Shown: positions 14,820-23,123, numbered from the stretch's first letter. The stretch is DNA of 59,371 bases from Oscillospiraceae bacterium (GCA_016291435.1 JAEEXH010000009.1:1-59371), one strand, 5' to 3'. Numbers and translations are program-made. Notes: generated by a model not told the origin, from the sequence alone.

Positions 14820-16438
14820 AGCATCCGTATTACACCATGAATCAGTATATGCAGGCGCGCTACGGAAAAAAGATGCGCAAGATCTGCATAGACGGCGGCT
14901 TCACCTGCCCGAACCGCGACGGCACCTGCGGCTTCGGCGGCTGCACCTTCTGCGGTGCACGCGGCGCCGGGGAGCAGCTTGATCCGACGAAATCCATCCG
15001 CGAGCAGGCAGAGACCGTGCTCGGCAAAGCAGCGCCGGATTCTGCGTGGATCGTGTATTTTCAGAATTTCACGAATACCTACGCGCCGGTGTCCGTGCTG
15101 AAAGCGCGCTATGATGCTGCACTGTTCGATGATCGCGTGAAGGTGCTGGACATCGGCACAAGACCCGACTGCATCACAGAGGAGGTCGCGGCGCTGCTCG
15201 CAGAATATGCAAAGCGGTATGAAGTCTGGGTTGAGCTCGGGCTGCAAACGGCGAATGACGAAACTGCAAAGCGCATCAACCGCGGCTATCCGCTTGCACG
15301 CTATACGGAAGCGGTCGCGATGCTGAAACGGTACGGTCTCACCGTAATCACGCATATCATCATCGGGCTGCCCGGCGAGACAAGGGAGGATGTGCTGCAT
15401 ACGATCCGTGTGCTCAATGCACATCACACAGACGGCGTAAAGATTCACAGCCTGTTTGTGATGCGCGGCACAGAGCTTGCCGAAGAATATGCGCACGGCA
15501 GTTTTACGCCGATCACGATGCAGGAGTACATCGGTACGGCAGTGGAAGCATTGAAAATTCTCTCGCCGGATACTGTCGTTCACCGCATGACCGGCAACTG
15601 TCTGCGGGCGGAGCTCATCGCGCCGGACTGGATTCCGCAGCGCGATCTTATCCTCTGCACGATTGACCGCATCATGGCAGCAAACGGCTGGGTGCAGGGC
15701 TGTCAATATGACGCATCTGCGCAGGAAAATGTTTCATGTGAAACATCCCCGGCTGACAACGGAAAGGAGATTGACAGTATGAAGAAAGCGATTTTGTTTG
15801 ATCTGGACGGCACGCTGCTGGACACACTTGCAGACCTGCGCGACAGTCTCAATGCAGCGCTGGAACGGTTCGGACTGCTCCCGCGCAGCACAGAGGATGT
15901 GCGGCGCTTTGTCGGCAACGGCATTGCAAAGCTCGTTGAGCGGGCGATTCCGAGCGGGCTGGAGGATCCGCTCTATCCGGCGGTGCTGGCAGAGACCAAG
16001 CGGCTCTATGCTCTGCACTGCGAGGATCAGACCAAGCCCTATGACGGCATTCTTGCAATGCTTGACACATTACATGAAGAGGGCTATGCGGTCGGTGTGG
16101 TCTCCAATAAGCCGGATCCGCAGGTGAAGATGCTCTGCACAGAGCATTTCGGCGGCCGTGTCACGGTTGCAATCGGTTCACAGGAGGGGCAGGCGCTCAA
16201 GCCGGCGCCCGATGCACTGCTCCGTGCGATTGCAGAGCTCGGTGCCGATCCTGCGCACACAATCTATGTCGGCGACTCCGATGTGGATGTCGAAACAGCC
16301 GCGAATACCGGCGTGCCCTGCATCAGTGTGCTCTGGGGCTTCCGCGATCAGCCGGAGATTGCGCGTGCGGGCGGCAGCGTTTTTGTGACCGCAGCCGCAG
16401 AAATCCCCGCGCAGGCAGCCCGTATTTTTGGCGATTGA
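14816..16438 (+). CDS. Radical SAM protein (TIGR01212/YhcC type) fused to HAD phosphatase
   Basis: 540 residues in one frame without a stop. Residues 1-310 are a radical SAM protein of the YhcC type: cluster cysteines in CPNRDGTCGFGGCTFCGA, LDIGTRPDC, VELGLQTANDETAKRINRG and GLPGETREDVLHT. Residues 322-540 form a full phosphoglycolate-phosphatase-like HAD enzyme (ILFDLDGTLLDTLADL, VVSNKP, LKPAPDALL, YVGDSDVDVETA). The linker at 310-321 contains a parS-like DNA motif. A strong GGAAAGGAG with a 9-nt spacing precedes Met322 at 15779, so the phosphatase may also be made alone. This could be a genuine fusion, or two genes whose intervening stop was lost. Functions of YhcC-type proteins are unclear. 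Confidence 0.85.
   Translation: MKHPYYTMNQYMQARYGKKMRKICIDGGFTCPNRDGTCGFGGCTFCGARGAGEQLDPTKSIREQAETVLGKAAPDSAWIVYFQNFTNTYAPVSVLKARYDAALFDDRVKVLDIGTRPDCITEEVAALLAEYAKRYEVWVELGLQTANDETAKRINRGYPLARYTEAVAMLKRYGLTVITHIIIGLPGETREDVLHTIRVLNAHHTDGVKIHSLFVMRGTELAEEYAHGSFTPITMQEYIGTAVEALKILSPDTVVHRMTGNCLRAELIAPDWIPQRDLILCTIDRIMAANGWVQGCQYDASAQENVSCETSPADNGKEIDSMKKAILFDLDGTLLDTLADLRDSLNAALERFGLLPRSTEDVRRFVGNGIAKLVERAIPSGLEDPLYPAVLAETKRLYALHCEDQTKPYDGILAMLDTLHEEGYAVGVVSNKPDPQVKMLCTEHFGGRVTVAIGSQEGQALKPAPDALLRAIAELGADPAHTIYVGDSDVDVETAANTGVPCISVLWGFRDQPEIARAGGSVFVTAAAEIPAQAARIFGD
15730..15745 (+). promoter_or_regulatory. parS-like ParB/Spo0J binding site
   Basis: TGTTTCATGTGAAACA differs at one base from the Bacillus parS sequence TGTTTCACGTGAAACA. 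It lies inside the linker between the two domains of the fused protein. Functional status is inference. Confidence 0.5.
15761..15781 (+). promoter_or_regulatory. Internal ribosome site for the HAD domain
   Basis: GGAAAGGAG (15761-15769), 9-nt spacer, ATG at 15779. As good as the sites of free-standing genes here and suggests independent initiation of the phosphatase part. Confidence 0.55.
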
Positions 16439-16442
16439 GATG

Positions 16443-16480
16443 AAATCAGCCGCAGAGAATTGACATTCTGCGGCTGATTT
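16443..16480 (+). terminator. 14-bp hairpin terminator overlapping the next promoter
   Basis: AAATCAGCCGCAGA and TCTGCGGCTGATTT form a perfect 14-bp stem with a 10-nt loop, 5 nt after the stop of the fused gene. The T-run is short (TTTGTTATAAT). The loop holds the -35 hexamer of the following promoter. Confidence 0.7.
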
Positions 16481-16488
16481 GTTATAAT
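16460..16488 (+). promoter_or_regulatory. Promoter of the multi-PAS protein
   Basis: TTGACA (16460-16465), 17-bp spacer, TATAAT (16483-16488): perfect consensus. The -35 straddles the loop of the upstream terminator hairpin, so the inverted repeat could also act as an operator. Confidence 0.85.
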
Positions 16489-16567
16489 AGTATAATAGCC
16501 TATCATGCAAAATGATTGAAACCGGAATATCACTCCGGCCGGATCTATCTGAGAAAGGAGTCACACG

Positions 16568-19500
16568 ATGTGGGATCGGACAACTGACAGGTTGTTTCTT
16601 GAATTGCGTGCAGATGCAGTGCTGCTGTTTGACCGGCAGTCTGAACGCCTGCTGCATATGAATTCGGCAGCCGCACAGATCTTCGGAAATGTGCCGGAAA
16701 CTGCCCTGCTGACGGATCTGTTTTCCGACGCCGCCATTGAAAAGCTGGTGCGCAGGACGGTCGCGACAGGTGTGATGTCTGTCCTGACGCCGGAACATAC
16801 AGACTGGTTCAAGGAGAGTGCCGTCGTGCATGTCGTGCTGACGGAATGGGGCGAGATCCCCGCAGTCGGCATTACGATCGACCGCAGAGCATACGGCCCG
16901 CCCCCTGAGGCGATGCAGATGATGCGTGCGGTGCTGACCTCCGCATATTTCACGGCACTGCGCGTCGATCTCAGTGACCTGACGGTCTCTGTCATCAGCG
17001 ACAAGAACCCGCTCATGAACACGCAGGCGAAATTCTCGTCATTCAGCGATTTCATCAAGCTCTATGCAGAAGCGATGGTGCACCCGGAGGACAGAGAGCA
17101 GTTCCTTGCCAGCTTTGCGGCGGAGCAGCTTCGTCTCTGTCTTGAGGCGAACACAACCCCCGCATGTACCGTGCGCCGTTTGCAGGAGGAGGAATACCGC
17201 TGGGCGAGCTTCTCGACAGCTTCCGTCAATGAGCATATCGTGCTGCTGCTCGGCAAGGACAGCAATGAGCTGCACATGACGCAGGAGCGCTCTGACCGTT
17301 ACCGCGCAGAGCTGCGCTCGGTCTCCATGCGCAATCACTATATCATCTCCGGTGCGGCAGAGATCTTCCGGCTGATGCTGCATGTGGATCTTATCACCGG
17401 CGAGGCTACGATCTGTTCGCTGCATCCGTCACTGCGCCCCCTGTTCTCTTACGATACCGTGTATTCCTTCGAGACGGTGTTCCGCATGCTTCTGGAGCTC
17501 GTGCATCCAGAGGATCAGGCGATGCTGGAAGACTTCTCCACGCTCGAGCGGATCCGTGCGAAGACGGAAGACCGCGTGACGCTTGAATACCGCCGTGTCA
17601 CACCGAGCTGCGACCCGGACACAGATGCGAAGTGGACACGCTCCGTCATCACTTATACCCGCGATGAAAACGGCGAGGCGACCGAGATTGTCTATGCCGT
17701 GCAGGATATTGACGCGCAGCGCCGCAAAGAGATGCAGGCGCAGCGCATGCAGGATACCCTTTCGACGCAGTTCTTCACGCTGATCCGCAACCGGTTCCTC
17801 TGGTTCATGGAATATGATTTCAATGTGCAGAAGGTGATCTGTCATCAGATCCTGAATCATGCTGTGCAGCCGCCGCGGGAGATCCTGTTCGGGCAGTTCT
17901 TCGAGCGCCTGATTATGCCGTACTGTCACCCGGAGGATTTCAAGCGCGTTGCGCTTTCACTTCTGCCGCGTGCGGTCGAGGAAGCCTATCACTCCGGCAA
18001 GCGGCAGTTCACGCTGGATTTCCGTTCCCGTTCGGAGGGCACGGAATGGCGCTATGTCCGTGCAGAGGTTTATATCCAGAGCGACGAGAATCAGCTTCCG
18101 CGTGCGATGATGTATATCGCCGATATCGACAGCGAGGTGCAGAGCCGGGAAAACCTCACGCGCACTGAGCATGAACAGCTCCTGCTGCGGCAGAAATTCG
18201 GCAAGATGGTCGAGGATTCCTTTGTGACCGTCGGTGAGGTTGATCTTGATGCGGATGTGATCCGGCATTACCGTCTGAACGGAGATGTGTTTGATACAGA
18301 AGTCGATCCTGTTCCGTTCAGCATTCTGTGCGAAAGCTATCCGAAGCGCTATGTGCATCCCGAGCACAGGCAGCGTTTCATTGAAACGCTCGGCTATAAG
18401 CAGATTCTGCTTGCAGCACGGGAGCATGTGAAGGAATTAAAACAGCTTTTCCTCATTGACATCAACGAGGACGGGCAGTATTACTGGTGCAGCGTTGCTG
18501 TGCACTTTTTCCGCGATCAGAACGGCAAGGCATTTCTCATGCTCTATGTCGAGAATCTCAATGATGAGATCAGCCGCCGTGATACGGAATTCCGTGAGAT
18601 GATGGAACAGAAGCGTGCGCTTCAGGAACGGCTCCGCCAGAAGGAGCGCGGCAGAATCCGCAAGGCGCATATCTTCATCAATATCGCGAGCAGCTTCCAG
18701 CTTGCACTCAATCAGGTCTATGCGACGCTCGAACATCTGGAGCATCAGCTTCCGCCCGAACAGCAGTTGCATCCTGATTTCCGCAAGATGTTCACGGCTT
18801 ACGAGCGTCTGACCGAGATGACCGAATGTGCAAAGGATGTGCTGCTGCTTGAAAACAATCAGCTTCCGATGCTGCATGAGCCGGTATGTCTCCCGGCGCT
18901 GATCCGGAAGGTCTGCGCAAAAGCAGAGGCAGAATTCCGTGAGCGTGAGCTTGAAGTCATCTCCTTTACCAATCATGTCACGCAGGAGACCGTGCTCAGC
19001 GATTCCAACCGTCTCCTGTATCTTGTCGAAAATGTGTTTCTCAATGTGATCCGCTCTTTGCCGAACGGCTCTGCGGCGACCTTCCAGATCACGCAGTCAG
19101 CGATTGCGGGCAAGGACGACACCGCGCTCTATGAATGTACGCTCCTGACGCACGGCGACCGCGTGTCACAGGATATCCAGAGCGGCATGTGCAGCCCGAT
19201 CCCGTCGCAGGATCCGCTGCACTGTCTTGAGGAGGCATTCGTGCTGAAACAGGCAGAGGGGCAGCAGCACAGTCTTTATCTCAGTAAGCGCCTGATCAAG
19301 CTGATGGGCGGCGAGCTTGTCTTCACCCGTCTGCCGCAGCAGGCAAGCGCGGTGATCCTGCGCCTTCCGATGCAGTTTGTGCCGCAGCAGGTGATTTTCC
19401 CGCATCACTTCTGCTTCGGGAAGCGTGCATTTGTCTGGGATTCGCATCAGCAGTCTGCAATGGCAACGATGGAGCTCCTGCGGGAAGCAGGGCTGATCAG

Positions 19501-19804
19501 CGAGTGGCAGGCAGACTTCGAGCACGCCTGTGCATATCTGAAAATGGCAGTGGCACAGGAGCAGCCCTATGCAGCGATCATCGTACGGCAGTCCGATCTC
19601 AACCGTCAGCAGCGGAATTGTCTCGATGAGCTTCTGAAGATTCACAAGGATACACCGGTGCTCGTGCTGGCGGATGCGCCCGCGCAGGCGCACGCAAATC
19701 CTTCGCAGGAGACTGCGCTGGTGCGCCGGCTGGAAAGCCCGCTCTTCCGGTCTGTGCTTGCAAAGGCTCTCCGCACAATCGCAGAGGAATCTTCCGAATC
19801 ATAA
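16568..19804 (+). CDS. Large multi-PAS protein with degenerate histidine-kinase and receiver domains
   Basis: 1078 residues, no signal peptide or membrane segment, so cytoplasmic. Four or five PAS-like units fill residues 1-665; each later one carries a 'V/CHPEDxxx' block (MVHPEDREQF, LVHPEDQAML, YCHPEDFKRV, YVHPEHRQRF). A coiled segment (about 665-695) leads to a kinase-like core. Where a HisKA domain has the phospho-accepting His and Glu/Asp, this one reads HIFINIASSFQLALNQV. An N-box-like ENVFLNVIRSL (about 820) and a last LMGGELVF box (about 912) remain of the ATPase, with the G1 region lost. Residues 950-1076 resemble a receiver without the phospho-Asp. It is probably a signal-binding scaffold or pseudokinase. 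Single-gene unit with its own promoter and terminator. Confidence 0.75.
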   Translation: MWDRTTDRLFLELRADAVLLFDRQSERLLHMNSAAAQIFGNVPETALLTDLFSDAAIEKLVRRTVATGVMSVLTPEHTDWFKESAVVHVVLTEWGEIPAVGITIDRRAYGPPPEAMQMMRAVLTSAYFTALRVDLSDLTVSVISDKNPLMNTQAKFSSFSDFIKLYAEAMVHPEDREQFLASFAAEQLRLCLEANTTPACTVRRLQEEEYRWASFSTASVNEHIVLLLGKDSNELHMTQERSDRYRAELRSVSMRNHYIISGAAEIFRLMLHVDLITGEATICSLHPSLRPLFSYDTVYSFETVFRMLLELVHPEDQAMLEDFSTLERIRAKTEDRVTLEYRRVTPSCDPDTDAKWTRSVITYTRDENGEATEIVYAVQDIDAQRRKEMQAQRMQDTLSTQFFTLIRNRFLWFMEYDFNVQKVICHQILNHAVQPPREILFGQFFERLIMPYCHPEDFKRVALSLLPRAVEEAYHSGKRQFTLDFRSRSEGTEWRYVRAEVYIQSDENQLPRAMMYIADIDSEVQSRENLTRTEHEQLLLRQKFGKMVEDSFVTVGEVDLDADVIRHYRLNGDVFDTEVDPVPFSILCESYPKRYVHPEHRQRFIETLGYKQILLAAREHVKELKQLFLIDINEDGQYYWCSVAVHFFRDQNGKAFLMLYVENLNDEISRRDTEFREMMEQKRALQERLRQKERGRIRKAHIFINIASSFQLALNQVYATLEHLEHQLPPEQQLHPDFRKMFTAYERLTEMTECAKDVLLLENNQLPMLHEPVCLPALIRKVCAKAEAEFRERELEVISFTNHVTQETVLSDSNRLLYLVENVFLNVIRSLPNGSAATFQITQSAIAGKDDTALYECTLLTHGDRVSQDIQSGMCSPIPSQDPLHCLEEAFVLKQAEGQQHSLYLSKRLIKLMGGELVFTRLPQQASAVILRLPMQFVPQQVIFPHHFCFGKRAFVWDSHQQSAMATMELLREAGLISEWQADFEHACAYLKMAVAQEQPYAAIIVRQSDLNRQQRNCLDELLKIHKDTPVLVLADAPAQAHANPSQETALVRRLESPLFRSVLAKALRTIAEESSES

Positions 19805-19810
19805 TGAACA

Positions 19811-19846
19811 GACCCCGGCAGGTTTTCACATAGTCCTGCCGGGGTC
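19811..19846. terminator. Bidirectional terminator between convergent genes
   Basis: GACCCCGGCAGG, 12-nt loop, CCTGCCGGGGTC: perfect 12-bp stem between the multi-PAS gene and the beta-helix gene. T-runs on both sides are weak. Confidence 0.75.
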
Positions 19847-19855
19847 ACTGTATTC

Positions 19856-21406
19856 TTATGATGCGGGGAAAGGGGAAGATGTCGTTACGGAATCCAGCGT
19901 CACGCTGTCCGCATCGAGATCGCCGGATGCGTTGGAATAATCCCAGATTTCCAGTGCAACGCGTGTGTCATTTTCCGGCACATCGACCGTGATCTGCACG
20001 CTGCCGTTCTCATCTGCTATGTATTCGCCGAGCGGAACGGTGCTCCATTTTCCGCCGCCGTCTGCATTCGGGTCCCAGTAGCCCCACGCCATGTTGAGCG
20101 TGCTTTGCGGCTTTGCTGTCAGTGAGAAGGTGATCGTCCTGCCGCCGAGTGCATCTGTCAGCCGCCACTTTCCGGCTTCTTCCTTTACATATTCAACGGA
20201 GATTTCCGGGCGTGTTTCGGTGTCGCCTGTGAGCAGTCTGCGTTTCAGGAGTGTCAGATCCTTCGCGCTGATCTTTCCGTCACCGTTGAGATCGGCATTC
20301 TCACCTGAGATATGCGGCGGCGTATCGGCGAACAAAAATGCCTGCATGCAGGTGAGGTCGTCACGGTTCAGCATGCCGTCCTCATTGGCATCTCCCGCGA
20401 GACGGTATCCGCGCACCTGCAAGACCTTGTTGCCGTTCGAGACGCATTCCGCGGGCTCGACCGTATTGCGGAATACTTCCGTATAGCAGTTCCAGCCCTT
20501 GACGACATAGCAGTCTGCGGTGTCAAGATACAGTGTGTTGTCGTAGATTTTGTTGTTCTGCCCCCAGCCGTCAAGCTGCACATTCAGATCGAACCCGTAG
20601 AGCTGTTCCGTGCAGCCGTTGCGGTACCCTGTGTTATAGCGCACAGTGCAGTCATTGCCTTTCACCTCAACAAAGCTGTTGCCGCCGTTCTGTCCCTGGA
20701 TGCCGGTGCCGTCGAAGGTGCAGTATTCGACAACATTGTGATGCGTGAACTCTTTGATATCCACATGATCCGCCGCGACATTCGGTCCGAATTTGCAGCC
20801 GCGCACGGTATTGTAGTGGCATTCAAATCCGTAATCAGTGGCATTTTTCGCGCTGCCGATGTAGACGCCCTCACCGTACTGCGGGGAGATCGTGCCGGTG
20901 TCATGTACCCAGCAGTTTTCGACGAGATTATAGCTGCTGTTGTCGATGACATGGATGCCCTCGCCGCCGGTGTTGTAGACCTCGCAGCCGGAGATCACGC
21001 TGTGCTCAGACTTTGCAAGGAAGATGCCCTTTGACGATTCGCCGATCTTCAGATCGCGGATTTCCCAGTAGGAGCCGATGATATTGAGTGCATATTTACT
21101 CTCTTGCGTGGCGCCGTTGATTGTCGCCGGGTGCGCAGGGTCTTCACTGCGGATGATGATATGCTGCTCCGGCGTGCCGCTTGCCTCTGCGAAAAACGCT
21201 GCCCATTTCCCGAGCCACTTGTCGTTCATGTAGACACCCTCGCGCAGAATGATCTCATCTCCGGGCTTCGCATCTGCCAGTGCGGCGATCAGCTCATCTG
21301 TATTCGTGACAAGCACCTGATTGCTCTCAGCCCGTGCGGGTGCTGCGGGCATCACAGCGGCGGCGCAGAGAATCGCAGTCATTGCAGCATAGATTCTGTG
21401 ATTCAT
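19856..21406 (-). CDS. Secreted dockerin-bearing parallel beta-helix protein, probable polysaccharide lyase
   Basis: 516 residues: signal peptide (1-26), right-handed beta-helix (about 30-335) with repeated HSVISGCEVYNTGG, YNLVENCWVHDTG and NTVRGCKFGPN type coils, a two-repeat dockerin (about 337-394; GDANEDGMLNRDDLTCMQAF and ADLNGDGKISAKDLTLLKRR), then a C-terminal beta-sandwich module (about 400-516) that may bind glycan. Right-handed beta-helix enzymes of this size are mostly pectate lyases or related lyases/hydrolases; the exact family is not clear to me. The dockerin sits in the middle rather than at an end. Divergent from the GH43 gene, with the two promoters almost back to back. Docking on a scaffoldin encoded elsewhere is inferred. 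Confidence 0.82.
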   Translation of the reverse strand: MNHRIYAAMTAILCAAAVMPAAPARAESNQVLVTNTDELIAALADAKPGDEIILREGVYMNDKWLGKWAAFFAEASGTPEQHIIIRSEDPAHPATINGATQESKYALNIIGSYWEIRDLKIGESSKGIFLAKSEHSVISGCEVYNTGGEGIHVIDNSSYNLVENCWVHDTGTISPQYGEGVYIGSAKNATDYGFECHYNTVRGCKFGPNVAADHVDIKEFTHHNVVEYCTFDGTGIQGQNGGNSFVEVKGNDCTVRYNTGYRNGCTEQLYGFDLNVQLDGWGQNNKIYDNTLYLDTADCYVVKGWNCYTEVFRNTVEPAECVSNGNKVLQVRGYRLAGDANEDGMLNRDDLTCMQAFLFADTPPHISGENADLNGDGKISAKDLTLLKRRLLTGDTETRPEISVEYVKEEAGKWRLTDALGGRTITFSLTAKPQSTLNMAWGYWDPNADGGGKWSTVPLGEYIADENGSVQITVDVPENDTRVALEIWDYSNASGDLDADSVTLDSVTTSSPFPAS

Positions 21407-21449
21407 AGGTGTCCCTCTTTTCTGTTGTATTTATGTGCTTTCTGATACC

Positions 21450-21478
21450 ATTATAGCATGGCGTCTGCTGATTGTCAA
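21450..21478 (-). promoter_or_regulatory. Promoter of the beta-helix gene
   Basis: Minus-strand TTGACA (21473-21478), 17-bp spacer, TATAAT (21450-21455). Confidence 0.85.
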
Positions 21479-21487
21479 CCACAATGC

Positions 21488-21516
21488 TTGTTTTTTTCTG
21501 TGAAATATGCTATACT
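21488..21516 (+). promoter_or_regulatory. Promoter of the GH43 gene
   Basis: TTGTTT (21488-21493), 17-bp spacer, TATACT (21511-21516). Its -35 is only 9 bp from the -35 of the divergent beta-helix gene. Confidence 0.65.
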
Positions 21517-21548
21517 TTCTCTATCAGTGACCGACAGGAGGTTTTTCT

Positions 21549-22862
21549 ATGGCAAACCCGTTTCTTCCGCTTTGGGAATATATCCCCGACGGTGAACCGC
21601 GTGTCTTCGGCGACCGCGTCTATCTCTACGGCTCGCATGACCGTGCGGCTTGCGGTGCATTCTGTGATTACAAATTGAAAGTGTGGTCTGCGCCGGTTCA
21701 CGATTTGCAGAACTGGACCTGCCACGGCATCAGTTTCTGCACGCGGGACAGCTGCGGCAGGCTTTCTGAGGTGGACTGGACGGACAACGAGCTCTATGCG
21801 CCGGATGTGGTCGAGAAGAACGGAAAGTATTATCTGTTCGCGTATATTGTCGGTGCAAAGGGCTGTGTCGGCGTGAGCGATCACCCGGAGGGACCCTTCA
21901 CGCTGCTCGGGCGTTACCGCTATGACGAAGCAGACGCGGGCGATGACGGCATTTACAATGATGCCGGAGTTCTGGTTGATGACGACGGCAGAAGCTACAT
22001 TTACTACGGCTTTGAGCGCTCGCATTTCAACGAGCTTGAGCCCGATATGGTGACGGTCAAAAAGGGTTCTTACCGCGCAGATCTGATTCCGCAGGGGATG
22101 GGAGATGACGATTTCTTTGAGGCAAGCTCCCCGCGCAAGATCGGCGGAAAATACTATCTGATCTATTCCCCGCGCCGGGGCTCCCGTCTGTTCTATGCGG
22201 TCGCCGACCGCCCGGAGGGTCCCTTTGTGCGGAAAAATGCGATCATCGACAACGGCATTGACTATCCGGCAGGCAATGACCACGGCTCCCTTGCCTGCAT
22301 CGGCGGACAGTGGTACATTTTCTATCACCGCATGACAAACGGCACAATCACATCACGGCGTGCCTGTGTCGAGAAGGTGACGATCCTGGAAGACGGCACG
22401 ATCCCGCAGGTCGAGATGACCTCGCTCGGGTTTGCCGATGCATTGAATCCGTATGTGCCGACGAAAGCGGAGATCGCCTGTGTCCTGAAAGGCGCCGGAT
22501 ATATCACGGAGAAGGCTATTTTCATCCGCATCGTTTCGGGCTTGCAGCAAGGTTCTGTGCTTGGCTACAAGTATTATGATTTTGGCGACGATTTCTCCGG
22601 CACGATGATGACCTTTGCCGCAAAGATCATCGGAAGCGGCTGCAAAGCGGAAATTCATATTCACCTGGATGCAGAGGACGGCGAGGAGCTCGGCGTGCTG
22701 CTGACGGATACGCATGACGGCGTCTATACCGTTAAAACGCGGAGCGTGACAGGGCGGCACAGCATCTTCCTTGTGATGCAGCATGCCTATCACGACTGGT
22801 CAGAGCGGTATTTCCGCGAGCGGCATCTCTTCGATCTCGAAGAATTTGTATTCATGAAATAA
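21549..22862 (+). CDS. Intracellular glycoside hydrolase family 43 enzyme
   Basis: 437 residues with no signal peptide, so expected to act in the cytoplasm on imported oligosaccharides, as beta-xylosidase or alpha-L-arabinofuranosidase. Five-bladed propeller features: the start PDGEPRVFGDRVYLYGSHD supplies the catalytic-base Asp region, LYAPDVVEKNGKYYLF the pKa-modulating Asp, and FFEASSPRKIGGKYYLIYS the acid Glu; NDHGSLACIGGQWYIFYHR is the conserved His region. The C-terminal 130 residues look like a beta-sandwich carbohydrate-binding module. AGGAGG stands 8 nt before the ATG. A perfect-stem terminator follows. Subfamily and exact substrate are not decided here. Confidence 0.88.
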   Translation: MANPFLPLWEYIPDGEPRVFGDRVYLYGSHDRAACGAFCDYKLKVWSAPVHDLQNWTCHGISFCTRDSCGRLSEVDWTDNELYAPDVVEKNGKYYLFAYIVGAKGCVGVSDHPEGPFTLLGRYRYDEADAGDDGIYNDAGVLVDDDGRSYIYYGFERSHFNELEPDMVTVKKGSYRADLIPQGMGDDDFFEASSPRKIGGKYYLIYSPRRGSRLFYAVADRPEGPFVRKNAIIDNGIDYPAGNDHGSLACIGGQWYIFYHRMTNGTITSRRACVEKVTILEDGTIPQVEMTSLGFADALNPYVPTKAEIACVLKGAGYITEKAIFIRIVSGLQQGSVLGYKYYDFGDDFSGTMMTFAAKIIGSGCKAEIHIHLDAEDGEELGVLLTDTHDGVYTVKTRSVTGRHSIFLVMQHAYHDWSERYFRERHLFDLEEFVFMK

Positions 22863-22882
22863 ACGCAGATGCGCGTATTCAG

Positions 22883-22913
22883 CAGGATAGCTCCGGTTAT
22901 CCTGCTTTTTTTG
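22883..22913 (+). terminator. Terminator of the GH43 gene
   Basis: GCAGGATA, 8-nt loop, TATCCTGC, then seven T residues. Located 20 nt after the stop codon. Confidence 0.92.
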
Positions 22914-22920
22914 TAGGCAA

Positions 22921-22948
22921 ATAGGTTTTTCTGATAACTCACGATAAT
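22921..22948 (+). promoter_or_regulatory. Putative LysR-type activator site (GATAACT box) of the ABC importer
   Basis: GATAACT at 22933-22939 inside TTTTTCTGATAACTCACGAT. The same heptamer with matching flanks lies at 40737 before the oxidoreductase operon, at an identical distance (54 bp) from the end of the -10. Regulator identity is inference; the LysR gene at 39805 is the candidate. Confidence 0.55.
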
Positions 22949-22958
22949 GTTTGTGTAT

Positions 22959-22987
22959 TGGACAAATAACTGCAAGTGTGATATGAT
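22959..22987 (+). promoter_or_regulatory. Promoter of the leader peptide / ABC importer unit
   Basis: TGGACA (22959-22964), 17-bp spacer, TATGAT (22982-22987). The non-consensus -35 fits activator dependence. Confidence 0.7.
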
Positions 22988-23017
22988 AAAGCCATGGAAA
23001 ACAAAGGAGTGAATCAC

Positions 23018-23080
23018 ATGCACAGTTCAAACAGAATCAGAATCTATTCGGAGCGAATGCGATGTCGCTGCACACGCTGA
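23018..23080 (+). CDS. 20-residue Cys-containing leader peptide of the ABC importer
   Basis: ATG at 23018 with AAAGGAG 8 nt upstream, as strong as any ribosome site in the window; TGA at 23078-23080. The peptide is Arg-rich and ends ERMRCRCTR, with two Cys codons (UGU, UGC) close to the stop. It lies between the promoter and the importer genes. An inverted repeat AGCGAAT (23052-23058) / ATTCGCT (23080-23086) brackets its Cys codons. No T-run follows, so any control would be by translation or RNA access rather than a simple intrinsic terminator. A cysteine-sensing leader for a sulfur-compound importer is my inference. No protein function is suggested. Confidence 0.6.
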   Translation: MHSSNRIRIYSERMRCRCTR

Positions 23081-23123
23081 TTCGCTGATAAAATACAATT
23101 ACGAATAGAAAGGTATGATTATT

